A stretch of 64,000 nucleotides of DNA from Paenibacillus sp. YN15. GTDB taxonomy: Bacteria; Bacillota; Bacilli; Paenibacillales; NBRC-103111. Made by a program: the position numbers and the translations under genes. The stretch lies in contig NZ_QMFA01000026.1 of the NCBI RefSeq assembly GCF_003285005.1, positions 1-64,000 of the forward strand, given 5' to 3'. Numbering within the stretch: the stretch's first letter is position 1; each line of letters opens with the position of its first letter. The notes under the pieces are model-generated. The model searched no databases and was not told the DNA's origin. It worked only from the letters and a program-made list of their open reading frames with translations. Positions 53,191 through 61,353 of this stretch are shown here, piece by piece.

Positions 53191-53778
53191 TCAGTACTGC
53201 TCCCGCTTCACCGCCAGAATAGCCTCCAGCACCTCGTTTACGTGGCCGTTTACCTTCACCTTGCGCCACTCCCGGACAATGCGCCCCTCTCCGTCAATGA
53301 GAAACGTAGTCCGCACCACGCCCATGTACTCCCGCCCGGCCATTTTCTTCAGCTGCCAAACCCCGTAGCGCTGGCACACCTCATGCTCCGGATCGGACAG
53401 CAGAGGAAACGACAGGCTGTGCTTGTCCGCAAATTTCCCGTGGGACTTTACGCTGTCCGGGCTGATGCCCAGGATTACCGCGCCTTCGGCTGTGAGCCTT
53501 CCGTTATAATCCCGGAAATCGCAAGCCTCCTGGGTGCAGCCCGGCGTGCTGTCCTTGGGATAAAAATAGAGCACCACCATTTTCCCCGCATAATCCTGCA
53601 GACTGTATTCCCGGCCGTCAGCCGCCTCCAGGCGGAAATCCGGGGCCTTCGCTCCAGCTTCCGCTCCCGTTTCTGCTCCAGTCCCGGCCCCCGTCTCCGT
53701 TACAGCTTCCGTTCCAGTCTCCGCTCTAGTCTCGGCTCCCGTCCTGGCCTCATTATCTGCTTTAGCGTCCTTCGCCAC
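53191..53778 (-). CDS. bcp: Bcp/PrxQ-type thioredoxin-dependent peroxiredoxin with a repetitive N-terminus
   Basis: 195 residues from GTG 53778 (GAGGGAG 9 nt ahead); the frame is open 50 codons further but without a ribosome site. From residue ~46 it is a normal PrxQ: KAPDFRLEAADGREYSLQDYAGKMVVLYFYPKD, peroxidatic Cys in STPGCTQEACDF with the second Cys five residues later, and GVVRTTFLIDGEG. It reduces hydroperoxides in the cytoplasm. The first ~45 residues are a low-complexity Thr-Glu-Gly-Ala repeat not found in ordinary Bcp (~155 residues). Confidence 0.93.
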   Translation of the reverse strand: MAKDAKADNEARTGAETRAETGTEAVTETGAGTGAETGAEAGAKAPDFRLEAADGREYSLQDYAGKMVVLYFYPKDSTPGCTQEACDFRDYNGRLTAEGAVILGISPDSVKSHGKFADKHSLSFPLLSDPEHEVCQRYGVWQLKKMAGREYMGVVRTTFLIDGEGRIVREWRKVKVNGHVNEVLEAILAVKREQY

Positions 53779-53944
53779 TTGCCAACACTCCCTCTTCGGT
53801 TTATGAGAAAAATTCCCCGTGGACCAAGCTGCTCCCGAAGGAGCACCCGGCGCCGCTTTGTGACGATCATACCAGAATCCGGCAAGCCAATTCAATTCCA
53901 AATCCCTATGGGGGCGCTCGTCCGCCATCTTCCTGGGGCTCTCT

Positions 53945-54140
53945 ACGCTAACGGAACTAAACGACGCTTATGAGCCTAAGAACACATGTTTGGCGCGCTT
54001 ACGGAACTGAGAAGCTCTTGGGGGAGGGGATACCGCCACTTTTAGCCGTTTCCAGCGTTGTCAGCCGGAATAAGCGTCGCTCAGTTCCGCAAGGAGCAGA
54101 CAACGCCTGATTTTGCCTCATAAGGTCCGAATAGTTCCGT
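53945..54140. repeat. Intergenic repeat cluster, AACGGAACTGAG type
   Basis: Direct (TAACGGAACTAAACGACGCTTAT, TACGGAACTGAGAAGCTCTT) and inverted copies (AAGCGTCGCTCAGTTCCGC, AGTTCCGTTAC) of the family seen at 20999-21200. The gap 53779-54375 holds no gene that I can support. Confidence 0.65.
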
Positions 54141-54375
54141 TACAAAAAAGGGGTTACTTTCAGGGAGGTTACAGCAGCCAAGAAGGCTGGGTGCGCGTGG
54201 CCATAAGACTAAACTCGGTTACTGGGGGGACGCAGTTGGTGGAGAGCCGGAGTTCGGGGAGAGCCGAGGAGAGCCGGGTTCCCCCGGGAGGGGAGGAAAG
54301 AAAAAAAAAGGCGCTCCCGCCGCAGCCCCGCAATCATTTGCTTTGCCGATGGGCTGCCGGGTGTACCGGTGGTGA

Positions 54376-54759
54376 TCAGGAGCTGCTGTCGGTTTGCTTC
54401 AGATATTTCTTGAATTCGATGAGGGTGCGGAACTCCCGCTTCTCCACCCCTGCCTTTACGGCCTCCTGCACCAGCTCCACCCATTCCCCGTCCAACTCGG
54501 GCCGGATGCCCATATCCTTGACGAAGGTTTCCACCTCAACGCCGAAAACCCGGCTGAGCTTCTCCAAAAACAGCATGGACGGATTGGACTGGACCCGGCG
54601 CTCAATATTGGAAAGATAGGATTTGGCAATGCCCGCCCGCGCCGCCAAGGCCGTTAGGCTTAGCCCCCGTTCCTGCCGCATCTGCCGGATTTTCTGGCCG
54701 ATGTGGAGAGACTTCTCCTGCGCAGGCCGTGAAGGAGAACGCCGATCCCGGTTTGCCAT
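54376..54759 (-). CDS. sinR: SinR-like XRE regulator
   Basis: 127 residues from ATG 54759 (GGGGGAACTCT ahead). N-terminal XRE HTH (IGQKIRQMRQERGLSLTALAARAGIAKSYLSNIERR) is followed by the Sin dimerisation segment (LDGEWVELVQEAVKAGVEKREFRTLIEFKKYLK) that mediates SinR-SinI pairing in Bacillus. It may control biofilm-type genes. No sinI gene is visible next to it; the neighbour is a second, divergent XRE gene. The symbol is by similarity and orthology is not established. Confidence 0.82.
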   Translation of the reverse strand: MANRDRRSPSRPAQEKSLHIGQKIRQMRQERGLSLTALAARAGIAKSYLSNIERRVQSNPSMLFLEKLSRVFGVEVETFVKDMGIRPELDGEWVELVQEAVKAGVEKREFRTLIEFKKYLKQTDSSS

Positions 54760-54780
54760 AGAGTTCCCCCTTCCTGACAT

Positions 54781-54993
54781 TCGCCCATAATGGTTACATT
54801 ATGTGACATTTTATAAATAATATTTCCAAATCATTATGATAATTTCCGTTAAAATTTGCCTAAAAAGGTTATCCGCCAAAATTAAGATACACAATGTAAC
54901 GTATCATTGAAAAAAAATCGGTTATGATTCATAATGTATCTTACAAAGGGTCCTGTAAAAAGCGAGGCACACCGAGGAAAAAGGAGCTATTTC
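54781..54993. promoter_or_regulatory. AT-rich divergent control region with repeated TGTATC/GATACA elements
   Basis: Between the two XRE genes: GATACACAATGTAACGTATC (about 54891), ATAATGTATCTTAC (about 54930) and GTTACATTATGTGAC (about 54793) share half-sites and are candidate operators for one or both regulators. Promoter assignment is uncertain. Confidence 0.4.
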
Positions 54994-55368
54994 ATGTTTA
55001 CATGTGGAGATAAAATCGCCTTGTTACGGGAAAAACGGGGACTTACCCAGGAGGACTTGGCCAACAAAATCGGCATATCCCGGGCTTCTCTTTCCCACTA
55101 TGAGAAAAACCGCCGCGAACCGGATTATACCACCCTGACCAAATTGGCCGACTTCTTCCATGTATCGGTCGACTATCTGTTGGGCCGCACTTCCGAACCT
55201 ACTCAAGTTACGGATATGGCCATCCGGGATTTCAGCGAAAATCTGGAACTGTCAGACGAGCAGCTTCTGGATAAGTTCTCCTTTACCGTCGACGGAAGAA
55301 AGCTTACCCCGGAAGAATCAAGACGTTTCATCGCCTTTATCCGCGCTGACCGTTCCATGAATCGCTAA
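54994..55368 (+). CDS. XRE-family transcriptional regulator
   Basis: 124 residues from ATG 54994, 7-8 nt after AAAAGGAG; the longer frame begins in the operator region. HTH at ~8-62 (LLREKRGLTQEDLANKIGISRASLSHYEKNRREPDYTTLTKLADFFHVSVDYLLGR) with an acidic ~60-residue tail (LSDEQLLDKFSFTVDGRKLTPEESRRFIAFIRADR). This layout is common for Firmicute regulators of phage or stress genes. Divergent from the SinR-like gene and likely co-regulated with it. Confidence 0.9.
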   Translation: MFTCGDKIALLREKRGLTQEDLANKIGISRASLSHYEKNRREPDYTTLTKLADFFHVSVDYLLGRTSEPTQVTDMAIRDFSENLELSDEQLLDKFSFTVDGRKLTPEESRRFIAFIRADRSMNR

Positions 55369-55384
55369 ATTTCTTTTTTCATAC

Positions 55385-55573
55385 TCAGCCGGTCATCAAA
55401 TCCGCCGCTTTAGAGTAGCTTTTGCCGTGAAACCCGCTTTCTTCCAGCGCTGACCATGACGCAGAGCCGCTAGCCGAGGCATTTTCGAGGTTGGCGGCTT
55501 TCCACTGTGCAAAGGCGTCTTGGGAGATACCCAACTCCCTGACGATATGATCCAGATCAAGAACCATCTTCAT
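55385..55573 (-). CDS. Small protein of unknown function
   Basis: 62 residues (MKMVLDLDHIVRELGISQDAFAQWKAANLENASASGSASW...), preceded by GAGGAGCGG 8-10 nt ahead of the start. The N-terminal half could be a helix-turn-helix-like helical pair (IVRELGISQDAFAQW). Convergent with the XRE regulator, ending 16 nt from its stop. I do not recognise a family. Confidence 0.6.
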   Translation of the reverse strand: MKMVLDLDHIVRELGISQDAFAQWKAANLENASASGSASWSALEESGFHGKSYSKAADLMTG

Positions 55574-56138
55574 AACTAACCGCTCCTCTTCACAGATTCA
55601 TCAGCGCTCCGTCCTTTTCAAAGATCCTCGCACTGTAAAAGTCAAGCTTCTCCTGCTGTCGCGATCAATTATGAATTTTTCTTGACGTTTTTGATTATAC
55701 TTCGTTAAAACGAACCTGTAAACCGCCTCATTTTGTCGAATACCCAGATTTTTATTGGACTTTGTTCAAAACCCTTGTTCTATATAGAAAAAATGCTTAT
55801 ATATATTATTAAAAGGCTATATTTCGTTATTGATAATGAGTATCCCCTTCTGTTATTTATCCACATTTCGACACAGGATTGCTCCATTTTTTAAAATTCC
55901 CCGAGTATTGTCCGACCCCTATCCAAGTCCTTCGACAATTCCATGAAGAAATGCTTTTGCGTCCTGTTCGTTGCAGAAAACGCTTTCCGGGGGACCTTTC
56001 TGCAGAAGTAGCCCCCTCCACTTCCGGCGCCCACTGGGAATAGACATTTGTTTTATTACAAGAGTTCATATACCTCTCCCGGGGTTATTTGAAACAAGCT
56101 ATGCCAAAAATATTTTTATTTAATTGTTAGAATTATTA
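55574..56138. other. AT-rich intergenic region without recognisable genes
   Basis: Only a weak minus-strand frame (55857-56069) without a ribosome site. No tRNA or riboswitch pattern seen. It separates the XRE pair from the lactate locus. Confidence 0.5.
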
Positions 56139-56190
56139 TTGACGAAATTGTGAATGAATATATACTTAAATATAAACCCATCTGATGACC
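56139..56190 (+). promoter_or_regulatory. lutR promoter and candidate LutR operator
   Basis: TTGACG (56139-56144), 16 bp, TATACT (56161-56166); CATCTGATGACC (56179-56190) near the transcription start matches, in opposite orientation, the palindrome ahead of lutA. Confidence 0.65.
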
Positions 56191-56232
56191 GGATTATTGG
56201 ATGGCAGTCTATATATGTAGCGGGGTGAGCTT

Positions 56233-56958
56233 ATGCCATATTCCCGGGTCCAGCGCCGCAAAAGCTGTGAGCTGGTAGCGGAGCAGATCGAGGAGAGCAT
56301 TAAGAACGGTTTGGTAAAGCCGGGAGAGCGGCTGGATTCCGTCGAGCAATTGGGCAAACGCTTTCAGGTAGGCCGCTCCACCATCCGTGAGGCCTTATCC
56401 GCCCTCCGCGCCACCGGGCTGGTGGAAATTCGCCAAGGGGAAGGCACCTTTGTCGCCAAGGCGGAATCCCTTGAAGGGCCCGGGCCGCTGCGGCTGGTGG
56501 CGGGTCTTACCCGGCAGGAGGTGCTGGAATTTTTCGAGGTCCGCAAAATCGTGGAAGCGGGGGCCGCCTCCGCCGCCGCAGCCAAACGGACGCCGGAGCA
56601 TTTGGCGGCCATGAAGGAGGCTTTGCAAGCCATGCAGAGCGCCGTCCGGGATGACCATCTGGGCGAGGAGGCCGACGCCCAGTTTCATCTGGCGGTAGCC
56701 GACGCTACCGGGAACCGAATGCTGGCGGGGCTGATGCTGCAAATCTCCGATACCCTCCAGGCGACCATGAAGGAAAGCCGGCGTTTATGGCTGTTTTCCG
56801 AGGACCGGACGCTGGAGAGGCTGCACAAGGAGCACAGCGCCATATTTGATGCCATCGAGGAAGGCAACGCCCCTTTGGCCGGACAGCTGATGCTGGCCCA
56901 TCTGTCCAAGGTGGAGCAGCTCCTCCTCCGCCATTGGCCGGACGAAACAACGGATTGA
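56233..56958 (+). CDS. lutR: FadR-type GntR regulator of the lactate genes
   Basis: 241 residues: GntR winged HTH (~1-70, VAEQIEESIKNGLVKPGERLDSVEQLGKRFQVGRSTIREALSALRATGLVEIRQGEGTFV) and an FCD ligand domain (~90-225, FFEVRKIVEAGAASAAA, ADAQFHLAVADATGNRML, HKEHSAIFDAIEEGN) with the family's metal-binding His residues. In B. subtilis LutR represses lutABC and responds to lactate. ATG 56233 follows GGGGTGAG. Directly upstream of lutA on the same strand. Confidence 0.9.
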   Translation: MPYSRVQRRKSCELVAEQIEESIKNGLVKPGERLDSVEQLGKRFQVGRSTIREALSALRATGLVEIRQGEGTFVAKAESLEGPGPLRLVAGLTRQEVLEFFEVRKIVEAGAASAAAAKRTPEHLAAMKEALQAMQSAVRDDHLGEEADAQFHLAVADATGNRMLAGLMLQISDTLQATMKESRRLWLFSEDRTLERLHKEHSAIFDAIEEGNAPLAGQLMLAHLSKVEQLLLRHWPDETTD

Positions 56959-56976
56959 TCCCCCCAAAGTCATCAG

Positions 56977-56989
56977 GTCATCAGATGAC
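56977..56989 (+). promoter_or_regulatory. Candidate LutR operator ahead of lutA
   Basis: GTCATC-A-GATGAC perfect palindrome between lutR and lutA, with a further GTCATCAGG-like half-site overlapping its left side. Confidence 0.65.
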
Positions 56990-57033
56990 TTGCACTGCAG
57001 CAGACATTTATTTAATGAAAGGAGCAGTTGGAT

Positions 57034-57792
57034 ATGCGGGTTTCCCTGTTTATTACCTGTGTGGCCGATGCCATGTATCCCCAGGTGGGCAAAGCGGTGG
57101 TCCGCCTTTTGCGCCAATGCGGCTGTACCGTGGATTTTCCCGAGGGCCAGGTTTGCTGTGGCCAGCCGGCCTACAACAGCGGCTATCACGAGGATACCAA
57201 AAAAGCCGCCAAGCAGCTGATCCGGGCCTTCGCCCAATCGGAGCATGTGGTGACCCCCTCCGGCTCCTGCGCCGCCATGATCCGGCATCATTACCCGATT
57301 CTACTGGCGGATGAGCCGGAATGGCATGAGAAGGCGGTGCAGTTGGCCGCCAAAACCTATGAATTCTCCGAGTTCCTGGTCCGGACGCCGGGTGTGGATG
57401 CTCTGCGGGCAGAGTTTCAGGGCACGGCAACCTACCACTGCTCCTGCCATATGACCCGCAGTCTGGGCGTGACCGAGGAGCCCCTTCAGCTGCTCCGGCG
57501 CATTGAAGGGCTGGAGTACGTGGAGCTGCCCTACAAGGAGGACTGCTGCGGCTTCGGCGGCACCTTTGCGGTGAAGATGCACGAAATCTCCGGGGAAATG
57601 GTGGATGAGAAGGCCCACCGGGTTATGGACACCGGGGCCACCGTGCTGCTGGGCTCGGATATGGCCTGCCTGATGAATATTGAAGGGCGGCTGCGCCGGC
57701 TGGGTTCTCCTATCAAGGCGTACCATGTAGCCGAGCTGCTGGAGGAAGGAGTGAGGCGCTATGAAGCCAGACATGCAGCCAACTCTCGATGA
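57034..57792 (+). CDS. lutA: L-lactate utilisation iron-sulfur protein LutA
   Basis: 252 residues, two CCG domains: VCCGQPAYNSGY and CHCSCHM-like/EDCCGFGGTFAVKM cysteine clusters that ligate an Fe-S cluster. With LutB and LutC it oxidises L-lactate to pyruvate. ATG 57034 lies 9 nt after AAAGGAG; a TTG two codons earlier is also in frame. The 3' end overlaps lutB by 32 nt, so the genes are coupled. Confidence 0.95.
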   Translation: MRVSLFITCVADAMYPQVGKAVVRLLRQCGCTVDFPEGQVCCGQPAYNSGYHEDTKKAAKQLIRAFAQSEHVVTPSGSCAAMIRHHYPILLADEPEWHEKAVQLAAKTYEFSEFLVRTPGVDALRAEFQGTATYHCSCHMTRSLGVTEEPLQLLRRIEGLEYVELPYKEDCCGFGGTFAVKMHEISGEMVDEKAHRVMDTGATVLLGSDMACLMNIEGRLRRLGSPIKAYHVAELLEEGVRRYEARHAANSR

Positions 57793-59266
57793 ACGGGTAG
57801 AGCACGCCGTGAAGGACCCTTTCCTCAAGCGGTCCCTGGCCGTAGCCCAGGAGCGCTTCCGGATGAACAAGGCGAATGCCGCCCAGGTGCTGGGCAACAT
57901 CGAGGAATGGCGGGAGCGGGCGGAGGCCATCCGCAGCCATACGGTGGCCCATCTGGATGCTTACCTGGACCAGTTCTCTACGAATGTGGAGAAAAACGGG
58001 GGCAAGGTGTTTTTTGCGGAGAGCGATGAGGAAGTGGTGCAGTACATTCTTGATCTGGCCAAAGCCAAAAACGCCAAAACCGTCATCAAGGCCAAGTCCA
58101 TGGTCTCCGAGGAAATCCACCTGAACCACCGGCTGGCGGAAATCGGCGTGGAGGCCATCGAGTCGGACCTGGGGGAATACATTATCCAGTTGGCGGGAGA
58201 AACCCCCTCCCATATTATTGTCCCGGCGATCCACAAGAACCGGAAGCAGGTGGCGGAGCTGTTCTCCCGGGTATCAGGGAAGCCTCTGCCGGAGGATACC
58301 ACGGAGCTCACCCGCTACGCCCGCACTGTGCTGCGGGATAAATTTCAGAACGCCGACATCGGGCTGTCCGGCTGCAACTTCGCGGTAGCGGAGACCGGCT
58401 CTGTGGTGTTGGTTTCCAATGAGGGCAATGCCCGCCTGTCCACCTCCATCCCCAAAACCCATGTGGTCCTAATGGGCATGGAGCGGATTGTCCCGGGCTG
58501 GGAGGAGCTGGACACGGTGCTCTCCCTGCTCCCCCGCTCCGCCACCGGGCAGAAGATCACCAGCTATGTCACAGCCATTACCGGCCCGCGCAAAAGCGAT
58601 GACGTGGACGGCCCCGAGGAGCTGCACGTGGTCATCGTGGACAACGGGCGCAGCAACGCCCTGGGCACGGAATACCAGAAGATTCTCAACTGCATCCGCT
58701 GCGGCGCCTGCCTGAACGTCTGCCCCGTCTACCGGCATATCGGCGGCCATGCTTACGGCAGCGTCTACCCCGGACCTATCGGCGCGGTGCTGACTCCCAT
58801 CCTGAAGGGTTTTGAGAGCTGGGAGAAGCTGCCTTATCTCTCCAGCCTCTGCGGCGCCTGCACCGATGCCTGTCCCGTGCGGATACCCCTCCACGATTAT
58901 CTCCTGGAGCTGCGCAAGGACGAGGTGGAGGAGAAGCGGACCCATCCGGTGGAGCAGGTAATCTTCAAGGGCTTCGGTGCTGCCATGGCCAACCCCTGGG
59001 TGTACCGCGCCGGGCTGAAGCTGGCCAAGTACGGGCTGAAGCCCCTGTCCAAGGACGGCTTCATCCGCAAGGGGCCGAGCCTGCTGGGCAAGTGGACCAA
59101 AGCCCGGGATCTGCCTGCCCCTCCCATGGAGAGCTTCCGGGAGTGGTGGGAACGGGAGGGCAAGGGTGAAGCGGCAGGCAAGGATGAACCGGCCGAACCG
59201 CTTAACGGGCCGAGCCACAGACAGGAAGGCGATAGGCCAAAAGGAGGGGATGCGGATGGCCGCTAA
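57761..59266 (+). CDS. lutB: L-lactate utilisation iron-sulfur protein LutB
   Basis: 501 residues. An LUD domain (~65-295, SDLGEYIIQLAGETPSHIIVPAIHKNRKQVAELF, GISGCNFAVAETGSV-like segment) is followed by two 4Fe-4S motifs (CIRCGACLNVCPVYRHIGG and LCGACTDACPVRIPLHD) and a C-terminal DUF3390-like region. A hydrophilic ~45-residue tail ends the protein. It starts inside lutA and overlaps lutC, completing a tight operon. Confidence 0.96.
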   Translation: MKPDMQPTLDERVEHAVKDPFLKRSLAVAQERFRMNKANAAQVLGNIEEWRERAEAIRSHTVAHLDAYLDQFSTNVEKNGGKVFFAESDEEVVQYILDLAKAKNAKTVIKAKSMVSEEIHLNHRLAEIGVEAIESDLGEYIIQLAGETPSHIIVPAIHKNRKQVAELFSRVSGKPLPEDTTELTRYARTVLRDKFQNADIGLSGCNFAVAETGSVVLVSNEGNARLSTSIPKTHVVLMGMERIVPGWEELDTVLSLLPRSATGQKITSYVTAITGPRKSDDVDGPEELHVVIVDNGRSNALGTEYQKILNCIRCGACLNVCPVYRHIGGHAYGSVYPGPIGAVLTPILKGFESWEKLPYLSSLCGACTDACPVRIPLHDYLLELRKDEVEEKRTHPVEQVIFKGFGAAMANPWVYRAGLKLAKYGLKPLSKDGFIRKGPSLLGKWTKARDLPAPPMESFREWWEREGKGEAAGKDEPAEPLNGPSHRQEGDRPKGGDADGR

Positions 59267-59963
59267 GGAGGAGTTTTTGCAGCGTTTGGCAAACAAGCTG
59301 GGACGGGAGCGGATGTATGAGGCTCCCCGCCCCCGCTGGGACACCCAGCCTTGGGACCATCTTCACAAGGACCTGGATCAAGCCGGGCTGGTGGCCCAAT
59401 TCGCCGACGAATTGATGAAGTTGGGCGGCGTGGTAATTCCCGTAGCCAACGGGAAGCTGCTGCCCAAGGCTGTCAATGCTTATCTGACAGAGGCCGAATT
59501 CAAGAAGCTGATCGTATGGCCCGCAGGGGAGGAGCTGGACGGCGGCGAGCCGGCCGACGTATTCGCGGAGCAGGGGTATGAGGTAACCCGCTGGAGCGCC
59601 GCTGGGGACCGGGACAGCCTGGTCCGCGCCGCGGAGTCCGCCCATGCCGGGCTGGTGTATGCGGCTCACGGCATCTCCGAGACAGGGTCTATTGTCCTCT
59701 ACAACCGCGGGGACCGGGGCCGGGTGGTCAGCCTTTTGCCCAACCAGCTCCTGGTGGCGGTGCGGGGCAGCACCGTGGTGCCGCGGATTACCCAGGTGCT
59801 GGCCGGTCTGCCCGGCCGGGCCCTGGACTACAGCTGCGTCAACATCATCACCGGCCCCAGCCGCACCTCGGACATCGAGATGGATCTGACCATCGGCGTT
59901 CACGGCCCCGGCCGGATTGCGGTTTTTCTGATCGAGGACCATCTGGCTGAGGAGCCGCACTAG
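59256..59963 (+). CDS. lutC: L-lactate utilisation protein LutC
   Basis: 235 residues, one LUD domain: VYAAHGISETGSIVLYNRGDRGRVVSLLPNQLLVAV and the C-terminal TGPSRTSDIEMDLTIGVHGPG signature. ATG 59256 is 6-7 nt after AAAGGAGGGG and overlaps the lutB end; an ATG two codons earlier touches the ribosome site. Third subunit of the lactate-oxidising complex. Confidence 0.95.
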   Translation: MAAKEEFLQRLANKLGRERMYEAPRPRWDTQPWDHLHKDLDQAGLVAQFADELMKLGGVVIPVANGKLLPKAVNAYLTEAEFKKLIVWPAGEELDGGEPADVFAEQGYEVTRWSAAGDRDSLVRAAESAHAGLVYAAHGISETGSIVLYNRGDRGRVVSLLPNQLLVAVRGSTVVPRITQVLAGLPGRALDYSCVNIITGPSRTSDIEMDLTIGVHGPGRIAVFLIEDHLAEEPH

Positions 59964-59997
59964 CAAACCGCCCTTCCCCCGGCATTGAGCTGCAAAA

Positions 59998-60033
59998 AGG
60001 CCCCACCATGCGAAATTTTCGCAGGTGGGGCTT
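59998..60033. terminator. Terminator between lutC and the convergent gene
   Basis: GCCCCACC / GGTGGGGC stem with an inner TGCGAAA/TTTCGCA-type stem. T run CCTTTTTG lies on the minus strand, so it serves the convergent gene best and may also stop the lut transcript. Confidence 0.8.
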
Positions 60034-60037
60034 GATC

Positions 60038-60547
60038 TTACAACAATTCCGCCAGCTTCCACTCCGGGGAGCCGTCCCGGGACAAAAACCAGATATGGGT
60101 GAACACCCCTGCCGGCAGATCCACCTCCGTCAGCCGTGGCAGGAAATCCGACATGCCGAAGACGGGCGAGGCGTTGCGGATCAAAAGAGCAATGGGATAG
60201 CTCATGCTGTAGGCGCTGCGTTTGCCCACCTTTTTGCGGATGAGATGGTTCAGCTCCTTCAGAAGATGGTCGATGGTCACGCCCTCCTGCCGGGGCTCGG
60301 GAATCCGCTTATTAAACACATCCATGGCCTCCTGCTGGCTGGCAAACAGATGGGTGATCTCCACCCCCAGCTTGCGGCGCGCTCCCCCCTTCTCCTCCAG
60401 CACCGCATCCGGCCGCTCCTGCTGGAACAACAGCCGGTAGCCTGGCCCGTGGCCCAGACGGTTATACTCCCGGATCAGCAGGAGAATGGCCTCCCGCTCC
60501 CAAGCCCGCTTGCCGATTTTCTCCTGGGCGTTCTCCGTGCCGCTCAT
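60038..60547 (-). CDS. Hypothetical protein beside the ATPase/TOPRIM module
   Basis: 169 residues from ATG 60547 (GGGGAGGTGAGG ahead; the longer frame has no site). Mixed alpha/beta with an acidic-basic segment ERPDAVLEEKGGARRKLGVEITHLF that vaguely resembles a PD-(D/E)xK-type core, followed by EVDLPAGVFTHIWFLSRDG near the C-terminus. I do not recognise the family, and nuclease function is only a suggestion. It lies 30 nt downstream of the RloB-like gene on the same strand, so it could be part of the same defence module. Confidence 0.7.
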   Translation of the reverse strand: MSGTENAQEKIGKRAWEREAILLLIREYNRLGHGPGYRLLFQQERPDAVLEEKGGARRKLGVEITHLFASQQEAMDVFNKRIPEPRQEGVTIDHLLKELNHLIRKKVGKRSAYSMSYPIALLIRNASPVFGMSDFLPRLTEVDLPAGVFTHIWFLSRDGSPEWKLAELL

Positions 60548-60579
60548 GGCCTCACCTCCCCTATGGCCAAGTGGACAAC

Positions 60580-61353
60580 TTAATCTTTTCTTAATTCGAT
60601 TAGGCCCAAATCCAGCAGCATAATACATAATAAACTTAATAAACGGTATTTATGATTTGCAGCATAATTCAGCTCTTGCCGCTCAAAAATAAACAGGTTC
60701 GTATCGGAAAAATGATCCAGGTCATAGCTTGCTATTCCCAGTTGCGCAAAGGCCCTACTCATTTCCGCAACGGCGTGAATCAAAGAAGCTTCATCCAGCC
60801 TGCTCTGGTTATGCTTGCACATATCCAAATATTGCTTAAGCTGCTTCCCCAACTCGAATTCCTGGTCAAAAACATCATCAATAAAAGCGGAGGCCGTAAA
60901 GCTTTCAATGCAGGGGTAACTCAAAAGCAGCAGCCCTTGGCGCTCCATGCCATTGTCTCTTGCATTGGCCAATAAACGGATAAGGTTGGCAATATGTCTG
61001 GCGTCTGTATTCGATTTTACATCACGGTCAAACAGATAATAAATGGCTGCCCGGTCAACTGGAAATTTATATTCTTCGATCAGCCGTTCAAACAGAGTAT
61101 CCAGATAGTCGTTGCTGTTCGAAACTGTGGAAAGTGCGGACTGCTCCGAGTTCACGACGAAAATGGAGGACGGGATGCCGTCCTTGTCATTATATTTTTG
61201 ATACCGGTTCATCCGGTCCAACTTTTCATATTGATAATCAAAAACTTGTGTAAAAATCTTATGAAGCAGATAAAATTCTGTCCGTTCCCCTTCTACAACC
61301 AGCAGAATCTTCCCGATATTCTTATCCTTGTGTATGTGTATAGTCGTCATCAC
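60580..61353 (-). CDS. RloB-like TOPRIM-type nuclease candidate
   Basis: 257 residues. ILLVVEGERTEFYLL near the N-terminus supplies the conserved Glu (Glu21) and YYLFDRDVKSN the DxD pair (Asp109, Asp111), the metal-binding set of a TOPRIM fold as found in RloB, AbiL-type and OLD-type partners. It overlaps the upstream ATPase gene by 32 nt, so the two are translated together. Lower GC than the surroundings. It would be the effector of an anti-phage ATPase/nuclease pair; actual nuclease activity is inferred. Confidence 0.75.
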   Translation of the reverse strand: MMTTIHIHKDKNIGKILLVVEGERTEFYLLHKIFTQVFDYQYEKLDRMNRYQKYNDKDGIPSSIFVVNSEQSALSTVSNSNDYLDTLFERLIEEYKFPVDRAAIYYLFDRDVKSNTDARHIANLIRLLANARDNGMERQGLLLLSYPCIESFTASAFIDDVFDQEFELGKQLKQYLDMCKHNQSRLDEASLIHAVAEMSRAFAQLGIASYDLDHFSDTNLFIFERQELNYAANHKYRLLSLLCIMLLDLGLIELRKD

